From: Acidianus ambivalens
GTDB taxonomy: Archaea; Thermoproteota; Thermoprotei_A; Sulfolobales; Sulfolobaceae
DNA length: 64,000 nt
Direction of reading: 5' to 3'
NCBI RefSeq assembly: GCF_009729015.1
Contig: NZ_CP045482.1
Coordinates: 368,001 to 432,000 of the forward strand
Of the stretch, positions 17,917 through 29,932 are shown in pieces. Position numbers and translations under genes: made by a program. Numbering within the stretch: position 1 is the stretch's first letter; each line of letters opens with the position of its first letter. Under the pieces are notes generated by a model. That model saw nothing but the letters and a program-made list of their open reading frames with translations. It was not told the origin of the DNA and made no database searches.

Positions 17917-19682
17917 CCTACAGTCACCGTCTTAGCTAAGTTTCTAGGTTTATCTGGATCATTTCCTCTCTTAACTGCAGAATAATAAGCTATTAATTGT
18001 ATTATTGGAGTGACTGCAAATGGTGATAATCTTTCATCTTCTACCGTAAGCAATATTTCCTTGTCAGTGTTTAACTTCTCATTAACGCTAATGGCATAAG
18101 TCTTAGCTTTTCTTGCTTTCATTTCCTGAACGTTATTTTGTAGTTCCCCTACGAGCTCACCTAGATTTATGAAAACTACTGGAAAATCTTTTTCAACTAG
18201 AGCTATAGGCCCGTGCTTACTTTCTCCTGCAGCGTAAGCCTCTGCATGTAAATAAGTTATTTCCTTTATTTTTAATGCGCCTTCCATGGCGAAAGGTAAG
18301 GATAATCCTCTCCCTAGGTAATATGCATTGGACTTTGCAGAAAGTTCCTCTCCTATTAATTTAGCTTCTCCTTCAAAATCTAAGCTTCTTCTTATGACGT
18401 CTTTTGCCTTATTTAAGTAAGTGTAATCATCTCCTTTTATTAAGGAATAAAGAAATTGAAGCGCAGCTATTTGTGAAGTAAAAGTTTTTGTTGCTGCGAC
18501 TCCAATTTCCGGTCCTGCCCTAGTGTAAAGTTTTACGTCGCTTTGTCTAGCTATTGCACTGTCTATTACGTTAGTTAATGAAATTATTTTAGATCCGTTA
18601 GCCTTGAATTCTTTTAATGCAATCATCACGTCGTAGGTCTCTCCGCTTTGGCTTATTGCTAATATTGAATCTTCTTGATTTGTTTTTATATTGTAATATT
18701 CTGAGGCTATTACTGGAATCACGTTAAATCCTTCCCTTTGCAGAAGTAAAGAGAAATACAATCCTGCATGATAGCTAGTTCCTGCTGCAATTACTATTAT
18801 TCTTTTAGACTCCTCTAAGATTTTTATTGCGTTCTTAACGTCTTCAATGTCAGAAATTAATCCTGAGATAGTGTCATCGACTGCTCTTGGGCTTTCGTGA
18901 ATTTCCTTAAGCATGTAATGAGCATAACCTTCTTTTGATGCAGCCGAAGCGTCCCAGGTTATTATTTTTATTCTATCCAGAACATTAACTTTCTTACCTT
19001 CATTCTCTATGTATATTTCATCTGGAGTTATGTAACCTACGTCTCCATCTATTAAGATAAGAACTTTATTAGTATAAGGTAAAAAGCTTGGTATATCACT
19101 TGATATGAAATTCATTTTATCTCCTAAACCAATAATCAAAGGATTATCCTTTTTAGCGAAATAAATTTTATTTTCTCCTTTGATAATTGCTAAAACTGCG
19201 TAACTGCCCTGAATAGAATTTATAGCAGATTTGAAAGCTGAAAAAGAGTCCATCCCCCTCTTTTTAAATTCTTCAACTAAATGTGGAATAACTTCTGTAT
19301 CAGTTTCGCTTTTGAATTTATGACCTAATGATTCTAAGTCTTCCCTAAGTTCTCTAAAATTTTTTATTGTACCGTTATGAACTACTGCTATTGAGTTAGT
19401 ACAGTCAGTATGAGGATGTGCATTAATGTCGTTAGGCTCTCCATGCGTAGCCCATCTAGTGTGACCTAGAAATACTCTACCCGTCATTGATAGAATATTT
19501 AATCTTTTTACTACTTCATCAATTCTTCCTTTAGCTTTCCTTACTTCCAATTCATTACCTTCCATTGATGCTACTCCTACGCTATCGTAGCCCCTATATT
19601 CTAATCTCTCTAGGCATTGAACAGTTATTGTAGCAAGCTTCTTCTCGTCATTTTTTGAGATTACTCCAATTATTCCGCACAC
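17913..19682 (-). CDS. glmS: Glutamine--fructose-6-phosphate aminotransferase (isomerising)
   Basis: A 589-residue enzyme with the catalytic Cys right after the initiator Met (MCGIIGVISKN), so the start is certain. The N-terminal glutaminase (to about 220) has LEYRGYDSVGVAS, LGHTRWATHG and DTEVIPHL. Two SIS sugar-isomerase domains follow, with AAGTSYHAGLYFS, ISQSGETYDV and ATKTFTSQIA. The C-terminal DKPRNLAKTVTV is typical. It makes glucosamine-6-phosphate, the first step to UDP-GlcNAc, needed for N-glycans of the S-layer. It lies 15 bases after mevalonate kinase and overlaps glmU by four bases. Confidence 0.95.
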   Translation of the reverse strand: MCGIIGVISKNDEKKLATITVQCLERLEYRGYDSVGVASMEGNELEVRKAKGRIDEVVKRLNILSMTGRVFLGHTRWATHGEPNDINAHPHTDCTNSIAVVHNGTIKNFRELREDLESLGHKFKSETDTEVIPHLVEEFKKRGMDSFSAFKSAINSIQGSYAVLAIIKGENKIYFAKKDNPLIIGLGDKMNFISSDIPSFLPYTNKVLILIDGDVGYITPDEIYIENEGKKVNVLDRIKIITWDASAASKEGYAHYMLKEIHESPRAVDDTISGLISDIEDVKNAIKILEESKRIIVIAAGTSYHAGLYFSLLLQREGFNVIPVIASEYYNIKTNQEDSILAISQSGETYDVMIALKEFKANGSKIISLTNVIDSAIARQSDVKLYTRAGPEIGVAATKTFTSQIAALQFLYSLIKGDDYTYLNKAKDVIRRSLDFEGEAKLIGEELSAKSNAYYLGRGLSLPFAMEGALKIKEITYLHAEAYAAGESKHGPIALVEKDFPVVFINLGELVGELQNNVQEMKARKAKTYAISVNEKLNTDKEILLTVEDERLSPFAVTPIIQLIAYYSAVKRGNDPDKPRNLAKTVTVG

Positions 19683-19697
19683 TAGTAAAGTCTTAAT

Positions 19698-20654
19698 TTA
19701 CTGGTTTATTTCCTTTATCATTACACCTTCTTGGCTAATTCTTGAGTCAATTATTTTTGCACCAATGGTTGATAGTAAAATTCTTGCCCTTTCATCTTCT
19801 AAGCATATTGTTGAACCTCCTCCTCCACCGCCACTTATTTTACATCCTTTTAAGCCTAGAATTTTTGCAGTTGAAACCAGATTATCTATAGGAGGCAATG
19901 TCACGCCTAACGACATTAATAGCCCGTGATTAACATACATAAGTTCTCCTATTTCTTCTTCGTCTCCTTTCTCTATTGCAATTTTAGCCTTATTGACTGT
20001 TTTTCCTATGGACGAAATTAAGTCGTTAAATAAATCAGGATTCTTCTCCTTCAAACTTTTAACTCTTTTTAAAATCTCTGCTGTAGTTGCGATTCTTCTA
20101 ATATATCCTGCTGTTATCCTTATTTCTCTCCTTATTTTTTCGTATCCTCCGCCCTTAGGGAAGTATATTAAACCGCCTAAAGAAGTAGTATACGTATCCA
20201 TTCTACTACCTAAACCTTGCACTGTAAGCTCTATTTTATGAGAGATTTTTGCTATTTCCTCTCTGGTTAGTTCATAACCCAAATATCTAGAATATCCTCC
20301 TACTATGCCTACTATTACTGCAGCACTAGTTCCTAAGCCTACGGAAGGATCTACTGGAGATTCTATTTCTATTAATGCGTTTTTCCTAGTGCCGTACTCT
20401 TTTTCAAAGAAATTAATTGTTGACAGAGCATAAGAGAGAACTTTTGAAGTTTCCTCGCTTTCTAACTTCATTTCTTCTAAATCAACTTTTATTCCCTTAA
20501 TTGATAAAGAATTCGATTTTAATATCATTTTATGGTATGGCACTATTTTTATTTTCATCTTCTCATTTATTGCCATAGCTATTGCCGGTTCTCCATAAAC
20601 TACAGCATGTTCTCCAAATAGCGTCAACTTTAGAGGTACTTCAACTTCAATCAA
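19698..20654 (-). CDS. mvk: Mevalonate kinase
   Basis: A 318-residue GHMP kinase. It begins [20 protein letters not shown], the mevalonate kinase start, and has the ATP loop [19 protein letters not shown] with the GLGTSAA signature. [14 protein letters not shown] holds the catalytic Asp region, and [13 protein letters not shown] is the C-terminal motif. It phosphorylates mevalonate in isoprenoid synthesis, which supplies the archaeal ether lipids. The next two pathway enzymes lie at 47-49 kb. The gene overlaps the ThrRS editing gene by eight bases and precedes glmS by 15, so it belongs to a mixed operon. Confidence 0.9.
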   Translation of the reverse strand: MIEVEVPLKLTLFGEHAVVYGEPAIAMAINEKMKIKIVPYHKMILKSNSLSIKGIKVDLEEMKLESEETSKVLSYALSTINFFEKEYGTRKNALIEIESPVDPSVGLGTSAAVIVGIVGGYSRYLGYELTREEIAKISHKIELTVQGLGSRMDTYTTSLGGLIYFPKGGGYEKIRREIRITAGYIRRIATTAEILKRVKSLKEKNPDLFNDLISSIGKTVNKAKIAIEKGDEEEIGELMYVNHGLLMSLGVTLPPIDNLVSTAKILGLKGCKISGGGGGGSTICLEDERARILLSTIGAKIIDSRISQEGVMIKEINQ

Positions 20655-21797
20655 ACATTTTCACCGGAGTATTTTGTCTTAACATGAGAGGATCTTCATC
20701 CTTTATTATTGTGTATAATTCGTCTATAGTTAGGCTTTTTTGCTCATCTTTTTTCCTAATTCTAACTGTAAGAGTAGAAGTTTTAATTTCTCTTTCTCCA
20801 ACTATTGCTACATAAGGTATCCAATCCATTCCTGACCTCCTAATTTTATTACCTAACCCGTCATCTTTGTTATCTATTTCTACTCTTACTCCTTTAGATA
20901 AAAGTTGGTTAGCAAACTCCTCAGTCTTTTCAAGGAAATCTTTTTTCACAGGCAATAGTCTTACGTGAATTGGAGAAATCCATAAAGGTAAATACGGTGT
21001 ACTCATTGATTTTGCTTGAAGGAGAATATAATAAATTAAATTTCCTACCCAGATAGTAGTTTTACCGTCTTTTGACTCCCAGATTTTTAATGAGTTTTTA
21101 GAGTCCTTAAATTCTTTAGGGAAATCGAGCTGTTTCTCACCAAAGTAGATAACTTCAATTTTTGGATCCTCATTGATACACGGCAAAATTCTGCCAGAAG
21201 GTTTTAAATATCTAATTATCATTGTTCCTTCCTTTTCTTTTAATTCATCGTTAGATATTATGATACTGCTTGGCGAGAGTTCCTTCTTTAAATATTCTAG
21301 TGTTGCGATCTTCATGAAAGTAGCCTTAGGGGAAGAAGGGAAACCAAATTTGTTACAAATCTCCAGTTCTTCAGACTTGGAAAACTCTTCAGATTTTGTT
21401 ATTCTTCTAGATAGTTCGCTCAATGGATGCCCGTAACAGCTTATGCTGAAAGCTTTATACCATCCAAAAGGAGCTCTATAGGTTTCTATTCCGCTATCTT
21501 TTAATTCCTTTTCAATTTCTTTAAGAGAAGATATTGCTACATCTGGTGAGGATAAGTTATTTGATAAGTGAGCGTAAGGGTAAATAATTACGCACGAGGC
21601 TTTAACTTTAGAAAAAATATCCTTAATATTTTCTACAGCTTTCCTTATAATTTCTTCATCATCACCCTTTTCTACAGTTGTGAAAACTACTAATGCATTT
21701 TCTTTTTTAAGAGAAGGCAAATAATCTTCTTCTGCTTTTTCTACAGCTTTTTCTTTAACTTCGTATGAAAAATTTGACGCATGAATGAATAGTTGAA

Positions 21798-21801
<4 letters not shown>
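20647..21801 (-). CDS. thrS-ed: Threonyl-tRNA synthetase editing protein (ThrRS-ed), lacks catalytic domain
   Basis: A 384-residue protein. Residues 1 to about 145 form the archaeal ThrRS editing domain (a D-aminoacyl-tRNA deacylase fold): [28 protein letters not shown] and [20 protein letters not shown] reduced middle follows that lacks the class II motifs 2 and 3 of a working active site. The C-terminal part is an anticodon-binding domain ([32 protein letters not shown]). Separate editing proteins that clear Ser-tRNA-Thr in trans are known in Crenarchaeota. The catalytic partner is at 39163. Its start overlaps the stop of the upstream nuclease gene in an ATGA. Confidence 0.9.
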
Positions 21802-23063
<1,262 letters not shown>

Positions 23064-23117
23064 TTGGTAAACATTGTTAACCGCAAATAATAAGTTTGTC
23101 CTATATAATATTAAATT

Positions 23118-23462
23118 ATGAAAGTTCCAAAAGATCTTAAAGCTCTTCAAAGGATGGGGATTAAAGCAGAGAAGATAGATGCGTTGAGAGTTACAATAGA
23201 AACTCCAGACGAAATAATAACAATAGAATCCCCAATGGTGATGAAAACTAGTTTTGCTGGACAAGAAGCAATAGTAGTCTCTGGAGGAGAGACAAAAGTT
23301 GAAAAGAAAGGTGCACAGCAGAAAGTAGAAATTAAGGATGAAGATGTTAAATTCATCATGGAACAAACTGGAAAACCAGAAAATGAGGTAAGGGAAGCTT
23401 TAGTTAAAGCTAATGGAGATATAGCAAAAGCTATAATGATTTTGAATGGACAAGAGTCCTAA
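23118..23462 (+). CDS. nac: Nascent polypeptide-associated complex protein (archaeal NAC)
   Basis: A 114-residue protein. The first half is a NAC domain ([20 protein letters not shown], then [15 protein letters not shown] and [13 protein letters not shown]), and the last 40 residues are a UBA helix bundle ([20 protein letters not shown]). Archaeal NAC is a homodimer that binds nascent chains at the ribosome exit. It is divergent from the beta-CASP nuclease with a 54-base gap. Its last 32 bases overlap the convergent XRE-family regulator. Confidence 0.95.
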   Translation: MKVPKDLKALQRMGIKAEKIDALRVTIETPDEIITIESPMVMKTSFAGQEAIVVSGGETKVEKKGAQQKVEIKDEDVKFIMEQTGKPENEVREALVKANGDIAKAIMILNGQES

Positions 23463-24150
23463 GGGATTTAATTAATTCCTCCTCATTTCTCTTAGTAGAG
23501 ATTATAATGTTTATTCCTTCCTTGTCTGCAAGATCTATAGAAAGCGGATCCATTTTTAAAGGCCTATGAAGCACTACTACGTCAGGCTTAACTGGAGAAA
23601 TTTTTAACGCTATTATTGGCGATCTTCCACTGGTTACTTTAGTGAAAACTATTACTCTATTGAAAACTAAGGATAAAAACTGGTAAAACTCCATTCCGCT
23701 TAACGCGGTAATTGCAGTTAAGCTATCTACTACAACGTAACCGTAAATCTTCTTTAGATTAATTGTAGAATTTAAAGGAATTCCGTCAACTGCTATTGTT
23801 AATTCGTCAAAACATATTGGAGTTTCAAAATCTCTCATATCCATTATAAATGGAAAATTTAAAGTGAACGATTTACTTAATTCTGAGATTACCTTGAATC
23901 CTCTTCTTTCGTCTATTTCTATTAAACCTTGCACAAATTTCTTTACAAATGCACTTCCAGGCTGTCTTCTACCTCTTTCGTAATCTGCAATAACTGTTTG
24001 CGAAATTCCAAGGACTCTGGCAAGTTCAGACTGAGAAATTCCGAACATCTCCCTCCATTTTTTCATTGATAAACCTATGTTAGAGCTCCATACTATGTCG
24101 CCTGCAATCCTCTTTGCTATTAACTCTATTACGTAATCACTAGCCATCAA
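23431..24150 (-). CDS. XRE-family transcription regulator with C-terminal domain
   Basis: A 239-residue protein. A helix-turn-helix of the XRE type lies at about residues 29-62: [20 protein letters not shown] then [18 protein letters not shown]. The C part, after a linker, holds strands and helices ([36 protein letters not shown]) that could bind a small ligand; I do not recognise it. This build is known from archaeal regulators of unknown target. It overlaps the end of the NAC gene by 32 bases and starts 34 bases from the tRNA-Pro gene on the other strand. Confidence 0.75.
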   Translation of the reverse strand: MMASDYVIELIAKRIAGDIVWSSNIGLSMKKWREMFGISQSELARVLGISQTVIADYERGRRQPGSAFVKKFVQGLIEIDERRGFKVISELSKSFTLNFPFIMDMRDFETPICFDELTIAVDGIPLNSTINLKKIYGYVVVDSLTAITALSGMEFYQFLSLVFNRVIVFTKVTSGRSPIIALKISPVKPDVVVLHRPLKMDPLSIDLADKEGINIIISTKRNEEELIKSLRTLVHSKSL

Positions 24151-24184
24151 AAATATTAAGAATAAGAGTAAATAATAAAGCGTA

Positions 24185-24260
<76 letters not shown>

Positions 24261-24300
24261 TAGAAAAAGTTTTAAAATATTTTAAGAGAAGATACAGAAT

Positions 24301-24374
<74 letters not shown>

Positions 24375-24542
24375 CTGTGGGAATACATCCCCACACCCCC
24401 TACTGCTAACATAAAAATCCACTATCTTATCTAATGGGCCAATGTAACGCTCTCTTACGTTACCTTCTTTGTCCTTCTCTATTAAGTAAGCATAATACTT
24501 CTTCCCTCTTTGACGAATCTTATATTGCCCGCTGAGAAAACC
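24375..24542 (-). pseudogene. N-terminal remnant of an SSV-type integrase, int(N)
   Basis: On the minus strand, running toward the 3' end of tRNA-Ala, lies an open frame without a start codon: GQYKIRQRGKKYYAYLIEK, then GNVRERYIGPLDKIVDFY. This is the N-terminal signature of the fuselloviral tyrosine recombinase (family pattern: RERKGRYYVYKLE, then VKERYVGPL). In SSV-type elements the integrase gene contains the attachment site and is split on integration, leaving int(N) beside the tRNA end. The frame that would continue as PGFEPGTS inside the tRNA is offset by one base here, at a G run, so the fragment is decayed. The rest of the element is not present in this window. Confidence 0.75.
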
Positions 24543-24679
24543 CTATAACCTATATTTATATTACGCCCCCTTTTCCGTCATATAAACTTTTAAGCACGGG
24601 GCTATTGCCCTGACGTTATTGAAATTCAATTAAAGTACTTAATTCTATAAAACTGAACCTTGATCTATTCATATACAGT
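24543..24679. other. Spacer after the integrase remnant
   Basis: Nothing more of an integrated element can be recognised between the int(N) scar and the next gene. A GC-rich patch (gcccccttttccg, then gcacggggctattgccc) stands out against the AT-rich surroundings but forms no clear RNA. Confidence 0.4.
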
Positions 24680-25222
24680 TTATATTACTCTGAACGCAAA
24701 TATTTCTCTTTTACCAGTCTTCATGCCTTTCTTAACTTTTACTATCGCTATATTATCTTTGATACTCACTTTGCCTCTTATCTTTGCGGACAAAATTTTT
24801 CCAGGGAAAACGTAAATTGCTTCGAATGGGTATTCAGTAATTTCATTTTCATATATATCTTCATACAAATTATATCCTAGCTTTAATCTTGCCTTAAAGG
24901 TAATGTAAAAATCTATCATAGGGTAATTTACGCTTAACAAGTTTATTTCTACCTTGCTTACTTTCTCATCTACTCTCCTTCTGTTAATCCTCAAGGTTTC
25001 TTGATTGAGATAATACTGCATATTTTCTTTTAATTTTTCCTTTTCTTCCTTGATTTTCTCCTTATCTAGCGAGGCATAATATCCTTCCTTATCGTAATAA
25101 TAAAAAGTTGAGATAAACAATCCTTTACCGTTTCTGGCTATGGTGAAATATCCCTTGGCGTAAATTGGAATGACTTTTTCGCTCACAAGTATTAATAAAC
25201 TTTCTTCCTCATCTCTTTTCAT
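24680..25222 (-). CDS. Hypothetical protein
   Basis: I do not recognise this protein of about 180 residues. The ATG at 25222 ([17 protein letters not shown]) is the likely furthest start; a GTG at 25186 ([12 protein letters not shown]) is an alternative and would leave a 34-base gap to thrC. It has strands in the first third, a lysine-glutamate coiled helix ([17 protein letters not shown]) and a beta-rich C-terminal half, which may be two sheets. There is no signal or membrane helix. If the ATG is used, the start codon overlaps that of threonine synthase on the other strand within one CATG. Confidence 0.6.
   Translation of the reverse strand: MKRDEEESLLILVSEKVIPIYAKGYFTIARNGKGLFISTFYYYDKEGYYASLDKEKIKEEKEKLKENMQYYLNQETLRINRRRVDEKVSKVEINLLSVNYPMIDFYITFKARLKLGYNLYEDIYENEITEYPFEAIYVFPGKILSAKIRGKVSIKDNIAIVKVKKGMKTGKREIFAFRVI
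25191..25199 (+). promoter_or_regulatory. TATA box of threonine synthase
   Basis: ATTAATAAA lies 22-30 bases before the ATG at 25221. It supports that ATG as a leaderless start. It lies inside the opposite gene if that gene starts at 25222. Confidence 0.45.
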
Positions 25223-26234
25223 GAAACAAGTTTGCATGCGTTGTGGCAAAGAAAGGGAAGGTCTAGAATTGCGTTGTAAAAGATGTGGAGGTCCATTTAA
25301 AGTTGAAGTTGAAGATTTACCTTTCTCTAGAAACTTAAGAGATAATTTCCCTTACATAAAGTCTTGGATTTCTTTAGGAGAATGGAATACGCCTATGATA
25401 AAAAATGGAGATATCTATTTTAAGTTGGATTTTCTTAATCCTACGGGTTCTTACAAAGATAGAGGTTCTGTAACTTTAATTTCGTATTTGGCAGAGAATG
25501 GAATAAAGGCGATATCAGAGGATTCTTCTGGTAACGCTGGAGCTTCTATTGCCGCCTATGGTTCTGCTGCCGGAATGCTTGTTAAAATATTTGTTCCATC
25601 AACCGCTAGAGGGAATAAGTTAAAGCAAATAGAAAGCTATGGTGCAGAAGTAGTAAAAGTTGAAGGAAGCAGGGAAGAAGTAGCAAAGGCTGCTGAAAAT
25701 TCTCCCTATTATTATGCTTCACATGTTCTTCAGCCTCAGTTTAGAGACGGTATAAGATCTTTAGCTTATGAAATTGTAAGGGATCTAGGTTGGAAGACTC
25801 CAGATAATGTATTTTTGCCTACATCAGCAGGTACTTTATTGCTTGGAGTTTTCGAAGGTTTTAGGCATATGTTTAATCAAGGTATAATAGCCAAAATTCC
25901 TAATATAATAGCAGTTCAAACTGAGCAAGTAATGCCTCTTTGTTCTAAAGTCAAGGGAATAAAATATACTCCGCCAGAGAAAGTAACGTCTATTGCTGAT
26001 GCACTAGTTTCTACTAATCCTTTCCTTTTACCTGAGATGGTAGAGGTTATAAGAAAGTATGGTGACTGTATAGTAGTTAATGACGAGGAAATTTTAGACT
26101 CTTGGAAGGAACTAGCAAGGAAAGGTTTGCTTGTAGAATATAGTTCTGCAACAGTTTACTCTGCATATAAGAAAAGTAAGCCAGAAGGTCTCAGTGTTTT
26201 AGTGCTAACTGGTAATGGCTTGAAAGTTCTATAA
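25221..26234 (+). CDS. thrC: Threonine synthase
   Basis: A 337-residue PLP enzyme. The ATG at 25221 starts [13 protein letters not shown], a small zinc-ribbon-like start (CxxC, then CKRC) seen in archaeal threonine synthases; the 17 codons upstream in the frame are antisense to the neighbour. The PLP lysine is in [11 protein letters not shown], and [12 protein letters not shown] and [14 protein letters not shown] bind the phosphate. It converts O-phosphohomoserine to threonine. The gene is alone, divergent from the hypothetical at 24680, and followed by a 212-base gap. Confidence 0.93.
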   Translation: MKQVCMRCGKEREGLELRCKRCGGPFKVEVEDLPFSRNLRDNFPYIKSWISLGEWNTPMIKNGDIYFKLDFLNPTGSYKDRGSVTLISYLAENGIKAISEDSSGNAGASIAAYGSAAGMLVKIFVPSTARGNKLKQIESYGAEVVKVEGSREEVAKAAENSPYYYASHVLQPQFRDGIRSLAYEIVRDLGWKTPDNVFLPTSAGTLLLGVFEGFRHMFNQGIIAKIPNIIAVQTEQVMPLCSKVKGIKYTPPEKVTSIADALVSTNPFLLPEMVEVIRKYGDCIVVNDEEILDSWKELARKGLLVEYSSATVYSAYKKSKPEGLSVLVLTGNGLKVL

Positions 26235-26446
26235 AAATGTATATACAGATCTTTTATTCTTTAAATAGGATAAAACACGAATTATACTAGTAAGAGAATA
26301 TAATGAAATCTTTTTATATTTTTTCCTTCTTTTAGCATGTGAGAAAAGCAAAGTGTTAAATAAAAAGAATATACTATTAAAAAGTATTTATGCAGATTAT
26401 TAGAATTGCTTTTATTCAGTTTATACTTTCTTTTGTCTGATAGAGA

Positions 26447-27964
26447 ATGGACACGAAATACCTAAAAATAATTAGTTTAGGTATTTTTGTAATTCCATTT
26501 CTATTAATGTTAATAACATCTGCCTCAACTACTAATGTTACTCAAGAAATACAATCATTAAATCAGTCTATAGCAGCATTAGCAAATAGAACTTCTGACT
26601 ATCCACCAGCTTCTGTTCCGTCTTGGCTAAGCTTAGGTAGTAACGCTTGGATGCTAACTGCGGCAACTTTTGTAGGTTTGCAAAGCGTGCCAGGAGTAGC
26701 ATTGTATTATGCAGGATTGTCTAAGAAAAAATATGCTGTAAATAGCGCACTAATGGTATTTTACGCATTTGCTATAGTTTTAGTAGTATGGATGATAGCA
26801 GGTTATAATTTTGGCTTTGGAAAGCCGACATTGGTTATAAATGGTTATGGAATATTGGGAACTCCATTACCTGCATGGCCAGGAACTTATGAAGCTTCTC
26901 AAACAGTTTATGGTCCATCTAATAGTATGCTCAATATTCCTACGTCGACCTATATATTCTTCCAATTTGTCTTTGCAGCAATAACTCCAGTACTTCTTGC
27001 AGGCGGTGTTTTAGAAAGAATGAACTTTAAAGCCTGGATGGTGTTTGTACCATTCTGGTCTTTATTAGTATATAGCCCAGTATCGTATTGGTTATTTGCT
27101 GGAGGATGGTTAAATCAATTAGGAGCAGTAGACTTCAGCGGAGGTTATGTAATACACGTTGATGCTGGAGTAGGAGCATTGGCTGCAGCTTTAGCTGTAG
27201 GGCCTAGATTAGCTTCTGAGAGAAAACTAGAAGCTCATAGTCTGCCTCTAATATTAGCAGGGGCCGGCTTAATTTGGCTTGGTTGGGACGGATTTAACGG
27301 AGGTGACCCTGGAGGAGCTACTATTGATGCTGCAATAGCTGTATTAAATACTAACATTGCTACTGCAGTAAGTGCCGTTACTTGGATGCTAATGGATATG
27401 GCTTTCTTTAAGAAGCCTACATTAGTGGGAGCTACTAGCGGTGCAATAACTGGTTTAGTTGCAATTACGCCAGCTGCAGGTTACGTTAATGGGCTATATT
27501 CCATAATTATAGGTATAGCCTCTGGCTCTATACCGTGGTTAGCTCTATATAAGCTAGAACCTAAGCTAAAAGTTGATGACACCCTAGGCGTATTTTCTAC
27601 CCACGGTATTGCTGGTATTGTAGGCGGTTTGCTAACAGGAATATTTGCGGATCCCAACGTTACGGTATATGTAGATCCTACTCTTCGTGGAGCATTATAT
27701 GGTAACTGGTATCAATTAGACATACAAGCTTTTGCTGCCGCAGTAGTATTCGTTTACGATTTCGCAATTACATTTGGTTTATTGAAGTTAATAGGGCTAT
27801 TCATTCCATTAAGAGCTCCGCCAGAAACACTACAGATTGGAGATTATGCAATGCATGGTGAGGTAGCTTATTCTGACTTATTAGCAACATTACCAGCTGA
27901 ACAAAAGCCTGTGGCAGAGAAGGTAGAAGAGGAGCCAAGCAAAAAGAAGGAAGAAGGAAAGTGA
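26447..27964 (+). CDS. amt: Ammonium transporter
   Basis: A 505-residue Amt/MEP/Rh channel. A signal-like helix (residues 7-27) is followed by eleven membrane helices. Conserved features are [16 protein letters not shown] in helix one, [14 protein letters not shown] with the channel region, the twin-His area around [18 protein letters not shown], and [15 protein letters not shown] Lys/Glu-rich tail of about 25 residues ([15 protein letters not shown]) is cytoplasmic. It brings ammonium in, and no GlnK regulator gene lies beside it, which is unusual for bacteria but common here. Confidence 0.95.
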   Translation: MDTKYLKIISLGIFVIPFLLMLITSASTTNVTQEIQSLNQSIAALANRTSDYPPASVPSWLSLGSNAWMLTAATFVGLQSVPGVALYYAGLSKKKYAVNSALMVFYAFAIVLVVWMIAGYNFGFGKPTLVINGYGILGTPLPAWPGTYEASQTVYGPSNSMLNIPTSTYIFFQFVFAAITPVLLAGGVLERMNFKAWMVFVPFWSLLVYSPVSYWLFAGGWLNQLGAVDFSGGYVIHVDAGVGALAAALAVGPRLASERKLEAHSLPLILAGAGLIWLGWDGFNGGDPGGATIDAAIAVLNTNIATAVSAVTWMLMDMAFFKKPTLVGATSGAITGLVAITPAAGYVNGLYSIIIGIASGSIPWLALYKLEPKLKVDDTLGVFSTHGIAGIVGGLLTGIFADPNVTVYVDPTLRGALYGNWYQLDIQAFAAAVVFVYDFAITFGLLKLIGLFIPLRAPPETLQIGDYAMHGEVAYSDLLATLPAEQKPVAEKVEEEPSKKKEEGK

Positions 27965-27969
27965 AATGG

Positions 27970-28026
27970 ATTTTTATTAATTCTTTGCTAATATTTTTCT
28001 TCTTTCTTCTCCTCTTTCTTTTCCTT
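27970..28026 (+). terminator. T-rich terminator after amt
   Basis: Within 60 bases of the stop codon there is a pyrimidine run with several T5-T6 tracts (tttttattaattctttgc, then atttttcttctttcttctcc). This is the kind of signal at which archaeal RNA polymerase stops. No hairpin is needed or seen. Confidence 0.5.
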
Positions 28027-28081
28027 AAATATCAGAGAATATAAAGTTCATCACTTTTCAAGCCGCCCATCGTTCATCATT

Positions 28082-28157
<76 letters not shown>

Positions 28158-28164
28158 AAGTACT

Positions 28165-28644
28165 TTATTTACTTCTCTCTTTATTTACTTTTCTTCTTCT
28201 TCTAATTAACCTAAGATTCCTGCCTGTTAATAAAAATCTTCCAGAGGCTATTATACCTATTGCTCCGCTCATTGCTAATAGGTCTATATCTGTCACACTT
28301 CCTGTAAGGATCCCTATTATTATTTCTCTTAGGACGAAAGATAATGTAGCGTCCATTACGTATACTACGCTCCTTCCTTTTCCGTGGAAAAAGTCTACCA
28401 CACTTAGGTAAACCTCTAGAAATACAATGATCAGTAGAGAATTTTCTAAGATTATTGAGACAACATCTATTAGGCTTATTTGAAATGACTCTATTGTTTG
28501 TGTTACTGTATATAATAGTACTATTATTAAGCCTATAATTAATAATATTTGTACAGTTATGGATGTTATCTTAATAACTAATTTGTTTAAGTTTTCTGAA
28601 CTCAAGTTTTTGATTATTCCCTTTTTATTGGCATCGTCATGCAA
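28165..28644 (-). CDS. PsiE-like membrane protein
   Basis: A 159-residue protein with four membrane segments, residues about 26-48, 55-80, 94-115 and 122-140. The third contains [16 protein letters not shown], close to the FxxRE(I/V) motif of the PsiE family (phosphate-starvation-inducible, PF06146), whose role is unknown. A strongly basic tail ([12 protein letters not shown]) is in the cytoplasm. The start overlaps the end of arginine deiminase by 31 bases, so the two are co-transcribed. It ends seven bases before tRNA-Ala(CGC). Confidence 0.7.
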   Translation of the reverse strand: MHDDANKKGIIKNLSSENLNKLVIKITSITVQILLIIGLIIVLLYTVTQTIESFQISLIDVVSIILENSLLIIVFLEVYLSVVDFFHGKGRSVVYVMDATLSFVLREIIIGILTGSVTDIDLLAMSGAIGIIASGRFLLTGRNLRLIRRRRKVNKERSK

Positions 28645-29867
28645 TGTATTCCACCAAAGCCGCCTGTGAGCTCTGAAACGTCAATCTCATCATAGTCAAT
28701 TCCTTCATCCTTTATATCTTTTCTATTAGGGAAGAAATCTTTATTTGCAATATGCCTATTGTAGTCCTCTTTTACTTCATTTAACAAATTGTTATATCCT
28801 TTTCTTTCTAGATATTCCATAATGTTTATCATATTATTAGCTACTTTAGGAGATAGTATTCTACCATTTTCTATAGTAAGGAAATTTGTTGCATAAGATA
28901 ATTGTTCTGCTAGGCTTATTTCAAGAATTCTGTATCCTTTCTTTTTAAAGAATTCTAAAAGATTTGTTCTTTCTTTCAGCGAGATTCCGTTTTCTTTTCT
29001 TTCATATATATGAGCTAAAGTTTTGCTTAAAATTGTAGAGTTACTAATAACTACTCCCTCTTTAGGTGAATTTAAATACATATCTAGGTGCATTGTGAGC
29101 ATGTAGTCTTCAGTTTCCTCAATTTCTGGATTATATGCAATTACGATCTCATTAAAGTTTGTAAAATCTATTGCCTGCATTATTCCTGAAATGCTAGTTC
29201 TATCACCAGTTCCGAAAATCGCGAAATCCTTAAAAGGCATATAGTCTCCTCCTTCTAAAAATGCTGGCTCGCTTATTTCCTTTAGTGGCTTTTCAGAAAG
29301 AGCTTGGAATACTAATTTTATTATTTCAGTCTCTCTCATTCTTATCCTTTTGCTCATTCTTCCTATTACTACTCCTTTATCTGTAATTATAGCCTGATCT
29401 CTAGTAAAATATAGATTAGCTAATGGCTCTTCGTTGAGTATTCTAGTTACTGCCTCGTTGGTTCCTAATGCTTCATGAGAAAGCACTGTTGGATTAAGTA
29501 AAATAATATTAAATAAAGTATCAGAATCAAGTTTTTCCAAGTCTTTTTTAACTCTAGATAGGTTTTCTTCTGCTTTTCCATCTCCTTCATATTTTATGTA
29601 ATTCAAAGCAATTTTCTCTAGTAGTTTCCTAAAATCCTTGTCGCTTTTTGCTTTCTCGTTAATTAATTCTTTTATTTTTAGTACTTCTATACTCATTTCT
29701 TTTAATTTATTAACCATTTGCTTGTGTTGATTTATTGCTTTCTCTATGTTAAACCTCCTCATGTAAAGGAATGCATCTGGATCTAGGATTCCATAAAACA
29801 TTTCTATTCCAGGTTCGTGGACAAGTACTGTCCTAAGTTTTGACCATTCTGAAGTAATCCTAAGCAT
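28614..29867 (-). CDS. arcA: Arginine deiminase
   Basis: A 417-residue guanidino-group hydrolase. The start [18 protein letters not shown] is the arginine deiminase beginning. YFTRDQAI and [10 protein letters not shown] carry the conserved Asp and Glu/Asp substrate contacts, MHLDMYLNS the catalytic His region, and the end [15 protein letters not shown] holds the nucleophilic Cys (C409). It splits arginine to citrulline and ammonia. No ornithine transcarbamylase or carbamate kinase is adjacent, so the usual three-gene pathway is not clustered here. A PsiE-like gene overlaps its end. Confidence 0.88.
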   Translation of the reverse strand: MLRITSEWSKLRTVLVHEPGIEMFYGILDPDAFLYMRRFNIEKAINQHKQMVNKLKEMSIEVLKIKELINEKAKSDKDFRKLLEKIALNYIKYEGDGKAEENLSRVKKDLEKLDSDTLFNIILLNPTVLSHEALGTNEAVTRILNEEPLANLYFTRDQAIITDKGVVIGRMSKRIRMRETEIIKLVFQALSEKPLKEISEPAFLEGGDYMPFKDFAIFGTGDRTSISGIMQAIDFTNFNEIVIAYNPEIEETEDYMLTMHLDMYLNSPKEGVVISNSTILSKTLAHIYERKENGISLKERTNLLEFFKKKGYRILEISLAEQLSYATNFLTIENGRILSPKVANNMINIMEYLERKGYNNLLNEVKEDYNRHIANKDFFPNRKDIKDEGIDYDEIDVSELTGGFGGIHCMTMPIKRE

Positions 29868-29932
29868 TATAGATAATCTATGTTCATAATATATAAAAGC
29901 GAAAATACTCCGATCTAATTTGAGAGAATGAA

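Noticed and set aside
23064..23366. N-terminal extension of the beta-CASP nuclease
   Set aside because: This part is antisense to the NAC gene, is full of Phe, Cys and Tyr, and precedes the family's conserved start [15 protein letters not shown].
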